Shown one piece after another: positions 39,308-47,290 of a DNA stretch of 64,000 bases (positions are counted from its first letter, which is position 1; each line of letters starts with the position of its first letter). Origin of the DNA: Marinobacter sp050379415 (GTDB taxonomy: Bacteria; Pseudomonadota; Gammaproteobacteria; Pseudomonadales; Oleiphilaceae); NCBI RefSeq assembly GCF_050379415.1, contig NZ_JBNRLS010000003.1, positions 1 through 64,000 of the forward strand. The letters run 5' to 3'. Below the pieces are notes generated by a model that worked only from the letters and a program-made list of their open reading frames with translations, was not told where the DNA came from and ran no database searches. The position numbers and the translations under genes were made by a program.

Positions 39308-42040
39308 ATTTTCAACCTGCTCCCCACTGTCATTCTGGCGCCACAGCCATTTCTCCAGCAGGATAATCAGGAACCCCGCCAACGCCACACCCGCGGACAT
39401 CAACCAGTCAGCCGCCTCCAGGGGTCGGGTATGGAAAAGCTGGTTGAGTGGCTCAAAATAGACAAAGGCCAGTTGCAACACCAGGGTCACCCCAATACCG
39501 AGGTACACCCAGAGATTGCCGAACAGACCGATCCGCCAGAACGTCTGGGTGAGCGAGCGGCAGTTGAGCAGATACAGCATCTGGAACAGGATGATGGTTG
39601 TGACGGCCATGGTCTGTGCCTTACCCCGGGCGAGCTCAACCGCAGCCCCTTCGGAAAGATCGGCGGCGTACTCCAGCAGGAAAAGTCCTGCCGCCCCACC
39701 GGTCATCAGGGCTCCGACCAGGAAGGTACGAACCACCAGGAACCGGCTCAGTAGTGGCTCCTTCGGCGGCCGCGGCGGTCGCTTCATCAAGCCAGGCTCC
39801 CTGGCCTCCAGGGCCAACGGCAGCGCCAGTGCAATGGCAACGACCAGGTTCACCCAAAGAATCTGTACCGGCTCGATCGGCATCAGAAGATGGCCGTCAG
39901 TAACGGGGAAGAAAAGTACCGCAACCAGGATGATCATGGCCTGCCCGAGACTGGTGGGCAGCACGAAAGCGAGGGACTTGGAGAGATTATCGTAGACCCG
40001 CCGCCCCTCCTCTACGGCGGCGCTTATGGAGGCAAAATTATCATCTGCCAGCACAATGTCGCTGGCCTCCCTGGCGACCGCCGTGCCATTGATTCCCATG
40101 GCAACGCCGATCTCCGCCCGCTTCAGTGCCGGCGCATCGTTGACACCATCACCGGTCATGGCAACAACCTGCCCCCCGGCCTGAAGCGCCTTGACCAGCC
40201 GCAGTTTATGCTCTGGCGCCACACGGGCAAAAACGTTGGTGGAGTGCACCAGTTCAAGCAGTTCGGCATCGGTTGCCGCCTCGATCTGCACGCCCGTCAC
40301 CACCTGCGCACCGTCGCCGTCGGCCTCCAGCAAACCAATGCTCTGGCCGATTGCCCGGGCGGTCTCCGCGTGATCGCCGGTGACCATCTTGACCACAACG
40401 CCGGCCTGCTGACAGATCCTGACGGCTTGAATGGCTTCATCGCGGGGTGGATCCGACATGCCGACCAGCCCCAGGAAACAAAGCTCGTCCCGCCAGCCGG
40501 ACGACTCCAGATCCACCTCGCCCGCAGGTGGCTTTGCCATGGCAACGGCCAGCACACGCATGCCTCGTGCAGCCAGCGCTTCCACGGCTTCATGCACGAG
40601 CTCCATGGCCATTGGCCGGCCTCCGGCGAATACCGGACACATCTCGGCGATCACCTCTGGCGCACCCTTTACACACACCATGCCGGCCCCGTCACCGGAT
40701 TCGTGCAGGGTCGCCATGAACTGACTCTCCGAACTGAACGGGATCTCGTCCTTGCGGGGGAAGGCTGCCCGCATCGAGTCTTCATCCAGCTCTGCCTTAC
40801 CGGCGGCGACGACCAGAGCCCCCTCGGTGGGGTCGCCGACGATTCGCCAGCGACTATCTTTGCACTCCAGCTCCGCATCGTTGCAAAGCAAACCCGCCAG
40901 CAGCAAGTCGTGAACCTGCTCCGGCACCGGGGACAATGACTGGCCTCCGGCCCGCAGCTCGCCTTCGGGCGCGTACCCGATACCGGTCACCTCGACTTCC
41001 AGATCCGGCGTCCACAACGCCTCGGCAGTCATCTCATTTCGCGTCAGGGTGCCGGTCTTGTCGGTACAGATGACGGTGGTACTGCCCAGGGTTTCTACAG
41101 CGGGGAGGTGACGGACGATGGCACGGCGACGCGCCATGCGCTGTACACCGATGGCCGATGCGATGGTAATAACGGCGGGCAAGCCCTCGGGAATCGATGC
41201 AACGGCCAGCGTGATTGCGGCCAGCGCACTGTCGAGCAGCGAATTATCCCGCCACATCCCGACAAGAAAGATAAGCACCGCGACCACGAGGATCGCCAGG
41301 GAAATGACTCTGACCAGGCTAGCGAGCCGAAGGGTCAGCGGGGTTTGCAGCTCCGAGGTTTCACTCAGCAACCGGGAAATCCGACCAAGCTCACTGGTGG
41401 CGCCAGTAGCAACCACCACGCCGTCCGCAGTACCGGCTGTGACCAGGGTCCCACCGAAAGCCATGGAATGGCGATCACCAATCACCGCGTCATCTGCCAC
41501 CGGCTCTTCCTGCTTGGTCACCGGAAGCGATTCCCCGGTCAGTGCTGCCTCATCAACCTGCAGTCCATTGACCTCAAGCAGCCGGACATCCGCTGCCACC
41601 TGGTCTCCAGCCTGCAGTAACAGCACATCCCCCGGCACCACCGTGTGGGCGGGAACCGACCTGGCGTCACCGTCGCGCAGCACCGTGGCATTCTGGGGCA
41701 CCATCCGGCTCAACGCCTCGATGGCCTGGGTGGCGCGCACCTCCTGGACAAAGCCGATGGTGGTGTTAAGCACAACAACGGCGAGCACCACAAAACTGTC
41801 CGTCACCTTGCCAATCAGGATGGCAAGCACCGCTGCCGCCAGCAGCACGTAGACAATCGGATCGGCCAGCTGATGCAGAAGAATCCTGTACCAGGACCGA
41901 CGACCGTTTCGCTCAATACGATTCGGCCCGCTCTTTTTCAGCCGACGCCGGGCCTCCGATGTGGAAAGCCCCTGCGACCTGGTCCCCAGCCGATCGAGGA
42001 CTTCCTTGAGAGCGCGAGCATGCCAGTGAAAATCGTCCAT
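39296..42040 (-). CDS. P-type II cation-transporting ATPase
   Basis: 914 residues. N-terminal cation ATPase domain (FHWHARALKEVLDRLGTRSQGLSTSEARRRL), TM pair, actuator loop with ALTGESLPV, TM4 motif SIPEGLPAV, phosphorylation site ICTDKTGTLT, nucleotide domain, hinge TGDGVNDAPALKRAEIGVAMG, and a six-TM C-terminal cation domain. The PEGLP motif and length are those of Ca2+/Na+/H+-type ATPases rather than heavy-metal pumps. The ion cannot be told from sequence alone. It lies between yicC and gmk; the last codons and stop are made of a REP-like unit. Confidence 0.88.
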   Translation of the reverse strand: MDDFHWHARALKEVLDRLGTRSQGLSTSEARRRLKKSGPNRIERNGRRSWYRILLHQLADPIVYVLLAAAVLAILIGKVTDSFVVLAVVVLNTTIGFVQEVRATQAIEALSRMVPQNATVLRDGDARSVPAHTVVPGDVLLLQAGDQVAADVRLLEVNGLQVDEAALTGESLPVTKQEEPVADDAVIGDRHSMAFGGTLVTAGTADGVVVATGATSELGRISRLLSETSELQTPLTLRLASLVRVISLAILVVAVLIFLVGMWRDNSLLDSALAAITLAVASIPEGLPAVITIASAIGVQRMARRRAIVRHLPAVETLGSTTVICTDKTGTLTRNEMTAEALWTPDLEVEVTGIGYAPEGELRAGGQSLSPVPEQVHDLLLAGLLCNDAELECKDSRWRIVGDPTEGALVVAAGKAELDEDSMRAAFPRKDEIPFSSESQFMATLHESGDGAGMVCVKGAPEVIAEMCPVFAGGRPMAMELVHEAVEALAARGMRVLAVAMAKPPAGEVDLESSGWRDELCFLGLVGMSDPPRDEAIQAVRICQQAGVVVKMVTGDHAETARAIGQSIGLLEADGDGAQVVTGVQIEAATDAELLELVHSTNVFARVAPEHKLRLVKALQAGGQVVAMTGDGVNDAPALKRAEIGVAMGINGTAVAREASDIVLADDNFASISAAVEEGRRVYDNLSKSLAFVLPTSLGQAMIILVAVLFFPVTDGHLLMPIEPVQILWVNLVVAIALALPLALEAREPGLMKRPPRPPKEPLLSRFLVVRTFLVGALMTGGAAGLFLLEYAADLSEGAAVELARGKAQTMAVTTIILFQMLYLLNCRSLTQTFWRIGLFGNLWVYLGIGVTLVLQLAFVYFEPLNQLFHTRPLEAADWLMSAGVALAGFLIILLEKWLWRQNDSGEQVENGVR

Positions 42041-42069
42041 GGGTCCAGGTAACCGCCTCGGCTTATCCG

Positions 42070-42936
42070 TTACTCGATGTTTTGCACCTGTTCCCGCATC
42101 TGCTCGATCAGCACCTTGAGATCCACTGCTGCCCGAGTGACATCGGCATCGATGCTCTTGCTGCTCAGGGTATTGGCTTCCCGATTCAGCTCCTGCATCA
42201 GGAAATCCAGGCGCCGGCCAATCGCGTCATCCCGCTTCAGGGTATCCGAGACCTCGCCGATATGGGCATCGAGGCGATCCAGCTCTTCCGCCACATCGCT
42301 CTTCTGGGCCAGCATCACCATTTCCTGGGCGATCCGATCAGGATCCAGCTCGACACTGGCTTTCTCGAACCGTTCCCGCAAATTGCGCTCCTGGGCCTCA
42401 AGCAATTCCGGCATCCGGGCGCGAACATCCGCCACCAGCTTGCCCATGGTCTCCAGGCGGTCCTCGAACAAGGGACGCAGCCGCTCCCCTTCCCGCTCAC
42501 GAACGGTAACCAGCTCCGCCACGGTATCGGCAAACAGCTCCGCCGCCGCTTCCCTCGCAGCAGTGTAGTCCTGCTCCGGCACGGACAGCACACCGGGCCA
42601 GCGGAGAATATCGAGCGCGCTGATGTGGGCCGGGTTATCCAGCATCCGGTTGATATGGTTGGCAGCGTTGTTCACCGCCTTTGCCATCTCGTCACTGATC
42701 TCGAAGCTTTGTGCGGTGTTCTCGGCGGACTGAAGCCGCATGGAGATATCCACCTTGCCCCGCTTCAGGCCCTTGCGCAACTCCTCCCGGAACTTGTTCT
42801 CCAGCTCCCGGAACGCCTCCGGCAACCGGAATGACGGCTCCAGGTAACGATGGTTCACGGTGCGAATCTCGCAGGTCAGGGTGCCCCAGTCTCCACGGGC
42901 ATCCTTCCGGGCAAAGGCAGTCATACTCCGGATCAT
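42070..42936 (-). CDS. yicC: YicC family endoribonuclease-like protein
   Basis: 288 residues from ATG 42936, giving the family start MIRSMTAFARKDARGDWGTLTCEIRTVNHRYLE. The N-terminal YicC domain and the C-terminal DUF1732 part (LDFLMQELNREANTLSSKSIDADVTRAAVDLKVLIEQMREQVQNIE) are complete. E. coli YicC is an RNase that binds and helps degrade the sRNA RyhB. It diverges from rph, a conserved arrangement. Confidence 0.93.
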   Translation of the reverse strand: MIRSMTAFARKDARGDWGTLTCEIRTVNHRYLEPSFRLPEAFRELENKFREELRKGLKRGKVDISMRLQSAENTAQSFEISDEMAKAVNNAANHINRMLDNPAHISALDILRWPGVLSVPEQDYTAAREAAAELFADTVAELVTVREREGERLRPLFEDRLETMGKLVADVRARMPELLEAQERNLRERFEKASVELDPDRIAQEMVMLAQKSDVAEELDRLDAHIGEVSDTLKRDDAIGRRLDFLMQELNREANTLSSKSIDADVTRAAVDLKVLIEQMREQVQNIE

Positions 42937-43124
42937 ATCGGCTCCAATCATCATGTTTGGCAGATCACCGGAGTTTAACAGGCTCTTAACAGTTGCGGCG
43001 AACCCGACCAAAAGGGAAGGGACGATCCGCCTGTGTTCTCCGTTGAGCGTGTTATACTCGCTGTCCTTTCATTACCCCGCCCGGACCCGAGTCCGGACAT
43101 TCAGATCCAGATACAGGACACACT

Positions 43125-43841
43125 ATGCGACCAAGCGGCAGAACGCCCGAGCAACCCAGAGACGTCCGAATCACCCGTAATTACACCCGCCATGCCGAAG
43201 GTTCCGTGCTGGTGGAATTCGGGGACACCAAAGTGATCTGCACCGCCTCCGTCGAAAACAAGGTACCACCCTTCCTGCGAGGCGAAGGCAAAGGCTGGAT
43301 CACCGCCGAATACGGCATGCTGCCCCGCTCCACCGGCAGCCGCATGGGCCGGGAAGCCGCCCGCGGCAAACAGGGCGGACGCACCGTCGAAATCCAGCGC
43401 CTGATCGGCCGCTCCCTGCGCGCCGCCGTCGACCTCTCCGCCCTGGGCGAACACACCATCACCGTCGACTGCGACGTCATCCAGGCCGACGGCGGCACCC
43501 GCACAGCGGCAATCACCGGCGGCTGCGTCGCCCTGGTGGACGCCCTGAACTACCTGGTAGCCGAAAAGCGCATTAAAGCCTCCCCGCTCAAGCAGATGGT
43601 GGCGGCACTTTCCGTGGGGGTTTACAAGGGAACACCAGTGGTCGACCTGGACTACCCGGAAGACTCCGAAGCCGAAACCGACATGAACGTCATCATGACC
43701 GACAAGGGTGGCTTCATCGAAATCCAGGGAACGGCGGAAGGCGCACCGTTTGAACAGTCAGAACTGGACAGCATGCTGACCCTGGCGAAACAGGGTATTG
43801 AGCAGTTGTTCGAGATTCAGAAAACAGCGCTGGAAGGCTAA
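43125..43841 (+). CDS. rph: Ribonuclease PH
   Basis: 238 residues, the usual length: MRPSGRTPEQPRDVRITRNYTRHAEGSVLVEFGDTKVICTASVE, then GEGKGWITAEYGMLPRSTGSR, RSLRAAVDL, DCDVIQADGGTRTAAITG. It is a phosphorolytic 3' exoribonuclease that trims tRNA 3' ends. It diverges from yicC; the stop is followed by an inverted repeat pair. Confidence 0.97.
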   Translation: MRPSGRTPEQPRDVRITRNYTRHAEGSVLVEFGDTKVICTASVENKVPPFLRGEGKGWITAEYGMLPRSTGSRMGREAARGKQGGRTVEIQRLIGRSLRAAVDLSALGEHTITVDCDVIQADGGTRTAAITGGCVALVDALNYLVAEKRIKASPLKQMVAALSVGVYKGTPVVDLDYPEDSEAETDMNVIMTDKGGFIEIQGTAEGAPFEQSELDSMLTLAKQGIEQLFEIQKTALEG

Positions 43842-43848
43842 ACAGAAA

Positions 43849-43977
43849 GTCTGGGGCGCCTGCATGGCACCACGTCCCCAGACTGTTGAGGGCCATGGAC
43901 GGCCCGAAACAAGCGCACATGGATGTGCTCGTAGCGTGTCTGGGGACGTGGTGCCATGCGGGCGCCTCCCCCCAGAC
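43849..43977. repeat. Inverted repeat pair (GTCTGGGGACG family) after rph
   Basis: Units at 43849-43883 and 43938-43977 are inverted copies: 22 bases of arm are perfect (core GTCTGGGGACGTGGTGCCAT) and the match extends with one mismatch and one small insertion beyond. A loop of about 55 bases with smaller stems lies between. It lies between converging rph and crc and can act as a two-way terminator or REP/BIME unit. Its sequence differs from the TCAGATGAA family. Confidence 0.8.
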
Positions 43978-43990
43978 TTTAAATCAGGGC

Positions 43991-44797
43991 TTAAAAACCA
44001 ATCTCGATGTCGTAATCCATGATCACCGGCGCGTGATCCGAGAACCGGGTTGAAGTATCAATCCACCCATCCTGGATAGTCTTGCGAATCCCCGGCGTCA
44101 GCAACTGGTAGTCCACCCGGATACCGGCATTCCGACGGGCACCCTCCGCCTGCTCCGGCCACCAGGTAAACTGATTGCTCTGCTTGTTCACCTCGCGGAA
44201 GGCATCAATACAGCCCATCTCATCAAACAGCCGATCCAGCCACGCCCGTTCGTGGGGCAGGAAACCGGAAAAATCGAACTTGTGATAGAGCGGACTGGCA
44301 TCCGTCACATGGTGGGCTGTTTGCAAGTTCGCACAGAAGATGAACTGACGACGCTTTCGCAGGGTCTTCTGCATATGCAGACCGAACGCATCCAGGAACT
44401 CGTCCTTGTGATCCAGGACAGTCAGGTCATCCTCACCGATCAGCTCTTCCTCGCGCCCGAGCGCGCTGGGTGCCAGCACACAGGCTACAGAGACCTTGTC
44501 GAAGTCTGCCTGCAGGAAGCGCCCCTCGCGGTCCGCCTGCTCATTGGCAAAACCGTACATGATGGCCTTGGGAAAATGACGGGTATAGATACCGACACCG
44601 CCATGCTCGTTCTTCTCACCATCAATGAAGTAGGCTTCATAGCCCTCGGGGATGAGGTTGTAGTCTTCGATCTCGTAGGCCCGCATGCGGTGATCCTGAA
44701 CGCAAACCACGTCAGCGTCCTGGTCGGCCAGCCAGTCAAAAAAGCCCTTATCAACAGCCTGGGCGAGGCCATTGACGCTGATTGATACTACCCGCAT
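43991..44797 (-). CDS. crc: Catabolite repression control protein Crc (ExoIII-like, non-catalytic)
   Basis: 268 residues. ExoIII/EEP fold, but catalytic positions differ: VQDHR where exonuclease III has LQE, CANLQ in place of GDxN; the C-terminal FSDHAPVI is kept. The phrases REGRFLQADFDKVSVA, RKRRQFIFC and FTWWPEQAEG match Pseudomonas Crc closely. Crc with Hfq represses translation of catabolic mRNAs when preferred carbon is present. Its place between rph and pyrE, on the opposite strand to both, is the Pseudomonas order. ExoIII is the alternative call, less likely given the missing residues. Confidence 0.88.
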   Translation of the reverse strand: MRVVSISVNGLAQAVDKGFFDWLADQDADVVCVQDHRMRAYEIEDYNLIPEGYEAYFIDGEKNEHGGVGIYTRHFPKAIMYGFANEQADREGRFLQADFDKVSVACVLAPSALGREEELIGEDDLTVLDHKDEFLDAFGLHMQKTLRKRRQFIFCANLQTAHHVTDASPLYHKFDFSGFLPHERAWLDRLFDEMGCIDAFREVNKQSNQFTWWPEQAEGARRNAGIRVDYQLLTPGIRKTIQDGWIDTSTRFSDHAPVIMDYDIEIGF

Positions 44798-44878
44798 ACG
44801 TGTTCCCTGATTCGGTTTGTGTGTATGATACCGTTTTTACGCACTAATTAAAGATCCACACCCGCCAGAAGCCTTGTC

Positions 44879-45517
44879 ATGCACGACTATCAGCAAGATT
44901 TCATCGAATTCGCCATCCAGCGGAACGTGTTGCGTTTTGGAGAGTTCACACTCAAATCCGGCCGCACCAGCCCGTACTTTTTCAACGCCGGACTGTTCAA
45001 CACCGGAAACGACCTGCTGCAATTAAGCAAAGCCTATGCCGCCGCTATCAGCCGCAGCGGGCTGGATTATGACATCATTTTCGGCCCTGCCTATAAGGGC
45101 ATTCCCTTGGCCACTGTTACCGCTATGGCCCTGGCTACAGAAGGTAACAGCAAACCGTTTGCCTTTAACCGCAAAGAAAAGAAAGATCATGGTGAGGGCG
45201 GCAACATCGTCGGCGCACCACTGGAGGGCAAAGTGCTGATCGTGGATGACGTCATCACTGCCGGTACTGCCATCCGTGAGTCCATTGACCTTATCCGGGC
45301 CGCAGGTGCCGAACCGGCAGGCGTGCTGATCGCCCTCGATCGACAGGAAAAAGGTAACGGCGAACTCTCGGCCATCCAGGAAGTGGAAAAGGAATTCGGT
45401 ATTCCGGTGGTCAGTATCATTCGCCTCGAACAGGTGCTCGACTACCTCAAGGCCAACCCGGAGTTTGGCGGTCACGCGGACAAGGTAGCCGAATACCGTG
45501 ATCAATACGGAGTCTGA
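44879..45517 (+). CDS. pyrE: Orotate phosphoribosyltransferase
   Basis: 212 residues. FTLKSGRTSPYFFNAGLFNTG, IIFGPAYKGIPLATVTAMAL, FNRKEKKDHGEGG and the PRPP loop VLIVDDVITAGTAIRES are all typical. It joins orotate and PRPP in UMP synthesis. Divergent from crc with an 81-bp gap that must carry both promoters. Confidence 0.97.
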   Translation: MHDYQQDFIEFAIQRNVLRFGEFTLKSGRTSPYFFNAGLFNTGNDLLQLSKAYAAAISRSGLDYDIIFGPAYKGIPLATVTAMALATEGNSKPFAFNRKEKKDHGEGGNIVGAPLEGKVLIVDDVITAGTAIRESIDLIRAAGAEPAGVLIALDRQEKGNGELSAIQEVEKEFGIPVVSIIRLEQVLDYLKANPEFGGHADKVAEYRDQYGV

Positions 45518-45520
45518 CTG

Positions 45521-46168
45521 ATGGGCAATCGTCTGTCTGTGTATTCGTCGGCATTGCTGCTGGTAGCCGCCATGGGCGCCTCGCTACCGGCAAATGCCCA
45601 GATGTATCGCTACACCGACGCACAGGGCCAGGTAGTAATCAGCAATACCATTCCCCAGGAAGCCACAAAACGGGGCTACGACATCCTGGGCAGTAACGGC
45701 CGGGTGGTGGAAACCGTCCCGCCTGCGCCGACCGAAGAAGAGATTGCAGCCCGCAAGGCCGAGAAAAAACGCCAACAGGAACGGGAACGCCAGCGCGAGC
45801 AGGACGAACTGCTGCTCAAACGCTACAGCCACCCGGACCAGGCGGTTGAAGCCATGCATCGAAAGGTGCGGGAAATGAATGGCCTTATCCAGCTCAAGCG
45901 CGGCAACATCCAGGTGATCTCATCCCAGCTCAATAACGAGCAGAGTCGCGCTGCGGATATGGAGCGCGCAGGCCGGGAAATCCCGCCGGCCACCCTGGAC
46001 AAGATCCGGCGGCTTGAATCCCAGATCGAGGAAATCGAGCAGGATATTGCCAGCCAGCGACAGGATATCGTGGAGCTCAAACAGAGCTATCGGGAAGATA
46101 TTCAGCGGCTGGAAGTGATTACGGACAAGAAACGGACGCTGCCTCTGGAAGTGGCCGGCGAGCAGTAA
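45521..46168 (+). CDS. DUF4124 periplasmic coiled-coil protein
   Basis: 215 residues: signal peptide (YSSALLLVAAMGASLPANA), DUF4124 domain (QMYRYTDAQGQVVISNTIPQEATKRGYDILG), then a long charged coiled coil (RKAEKKRQQERERQREQDELLLKRYSHPDQAVEAMHRK). It starts 3 nt after pyrE, so is co-transcribed. DUF4124 proteins are predicted periplasmic proteins of unknown role. Confidence 0.85.
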   Translation: MGNRLSVYSSALLLVAAMGASLPANAQMYRYTDAQGQVVISNTIPQEATKRGYDILGSNGRVVETVPPAPTEEEIAARKAEKKRQQERERQREQDELLLKRYSHPDQAVEAMHRKVREMNGLIQLKRGNIQVISSQLNNEQSRAADMERAGREIPPATLDKIRRLESQIEEIEQDIASQRQDIVELKQSYREDIQRLEVITDKKRTLPLEVAGEQ

Positions 46169-46186
46169 AAGGCCAGGCATAAAAAT

Positions 46187-46290
46187 GGGGTCAGAAGAAG
46201 GCTTTCTTCTGACCCCGCCGTCAATCCAGCTCAGTTCACATCGGCCAGATGATGCAAAAAGGGGTCAGATGAAAGCTTTCATCTGACCCC
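46187..46290. repeat. Two REP-like palindromes (TCAGATGAA family)
   Basis: 46187-46216 (GGGGTCAGAAGAA / TTCTTCTGACCCC, 13-bp stem) and 46261-46290, a perfect 30-base palindrome (half GGGGTCAGATGAAAG). They lie between the converging DUF4124 and phasin-like genes. Same family as the units at 39142-39307. Confidence 0.85.
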
Positions 46291-46312
46291 ATCTTCTTCA
46301 CGTCAATGCAGA

Positions 46313-46741
46313 TCAAGCAGAGGCTGTGCTCTTCTTGGCAGCTGCAGAGCTGCTGCTCTTGCGGGCAGTGGTCTTGCGAGCGGCCGGTTTCTTCGGCTCA
46401 ACACTCTTCTTGGCTTCCTGGGCCGCCTCGGACACGTCGTCGGCCGCTTCGGAGACAGTTTCCGCACTTTCAGCCGCTTCCTTCTCCAGCTTGGCCACCA
46501 GCTCGGCAGCGAAGTTGCCGAAACGGGAGTTCAGGCTGCGCAGCTGCTCGAACAGGCTTTCGCTGTAACCGTCATAGCGCTTGCGCAGGTTCTTGACGCT
46601 GTACTCGCGAGCTTCGGATTCCAGCTTTTCGGCGTACTCGAACGGCTTGGCAGCGATTTTCTTCTGCTGCTCTTCCGCGGCGTTGATGCCCTTGTCGACG
46701 ATTTCCTGAATCTGTTCCTGGTAGGACTTGAGTTTACCCAT
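46313..46741 (-). CDS. Phasin-like protein with basic Ala/Lys tail
   Basis: 142 residues. An N-terminal helical phasin-type domain (KSYQEQIQEIVDKGINAAEEQQKKIAAKPFEYAEKLESEAREYSVKNLRKRYDGYSESLFEQLRSL) is followed by an acidic stretch and a histone-H1-like tail rich in Ala, Lys and Pro (KPAARKTTARKSSSSAAAKKSTASA). PhaF of Pseudomonas has the same layout: it coats polyhydroxyalkanoate granules and binds DNA through the tail. Binding of granules here is inference. Confidence 0.75.
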   Translation of the reverse strand: MGKLKSYQEQIQEIVDKGINAAEEQQKKIAAKPFEYAEKLESEAREYSVKNLRKRYDGYSESLFEQLRSLNSRFGNFAAELVAKLEKEAAESAETVSEAADDVSEAAQEAKKSVEPKKPAARKTTARKSSSSAAAKKSTASA

Positions 46742-46864
46742 GATGGACTCTCCTTGGTTTCGTGAACATTCGTCGGGCCCGCTAACTGCTTAAATCGCGG
46801 GCCTTCTTTCGATCTCACTAACCAAGATACGGGCAAAAATTAGAATGTTCATACTAAAAACCAG

Positions 46865-47203
46865 CTACCACCGGAAAAGAACCCAACTGGGCACCAGCAG
46901 GTCCGATTCGGTTTCCCGGATCCAGCCACCACCATCGGCAGGCACCAGGTAATACTCGGGTCCGACCTCCGGCACCACTTTGATTTCCATCAGCTGGCCA
47001 TTCACCCGGTACTCGTAGAACACCTCGTTCTCGCCGGGGCGGATAACAATCTGGGGGCCTTCAGCCTCCGGCTGATAATCGGTCACCACCACCGGCTCTT
47101 TCGGAGTCTCCACCGGGGTCTGGTCCAGCGCCCCCTCTTCCTGAGCCAAGGCTGCCAGCGGCAGGCCAAGTAGCAGTATGGCGGGGTAAGCGATTCGCTT
47201 CAT
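46865..47203 (-). CDS. DUF2782 periplasmic protein
   Basis: 112 residues: signal peptide (IAYPAILLLGLPLAALA), then IVIRPGENEVFYEYRVNGQLMEIKVVPEVGPEYYLVPADGGGWIRE, the DUF2782 signature. It diverges from polA, its usual neighbour in Pseudomonas. No function known. Confidence 0.88.
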   Translation of the reverse strand: MKRIAYPAILLLGLPLAALAQEEGALDQTPVETPKEPVVVTDYQPEAEGPQIVIRPGENEVFYEYRVNGQLMEIKVVPEVGPEYYLVPADGGGWIRETESDLLVPSWVLFRW

Positions 47204-47290
47204 TTTCGTGATACCCTTTCGTCAATCCAGTTCAGTACAGAGTTGCACAAGCCAACCAACGCTTCAATCAGAATCCGGATCCGTATTTCT

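Noticed and set aside
43991..44797. Active exodeoxyribonuclease III
   Set aside because: Key catalytic Glu and Asp positions are replaced, and Crc-type blocks and rph/pyrE context point to Crc.
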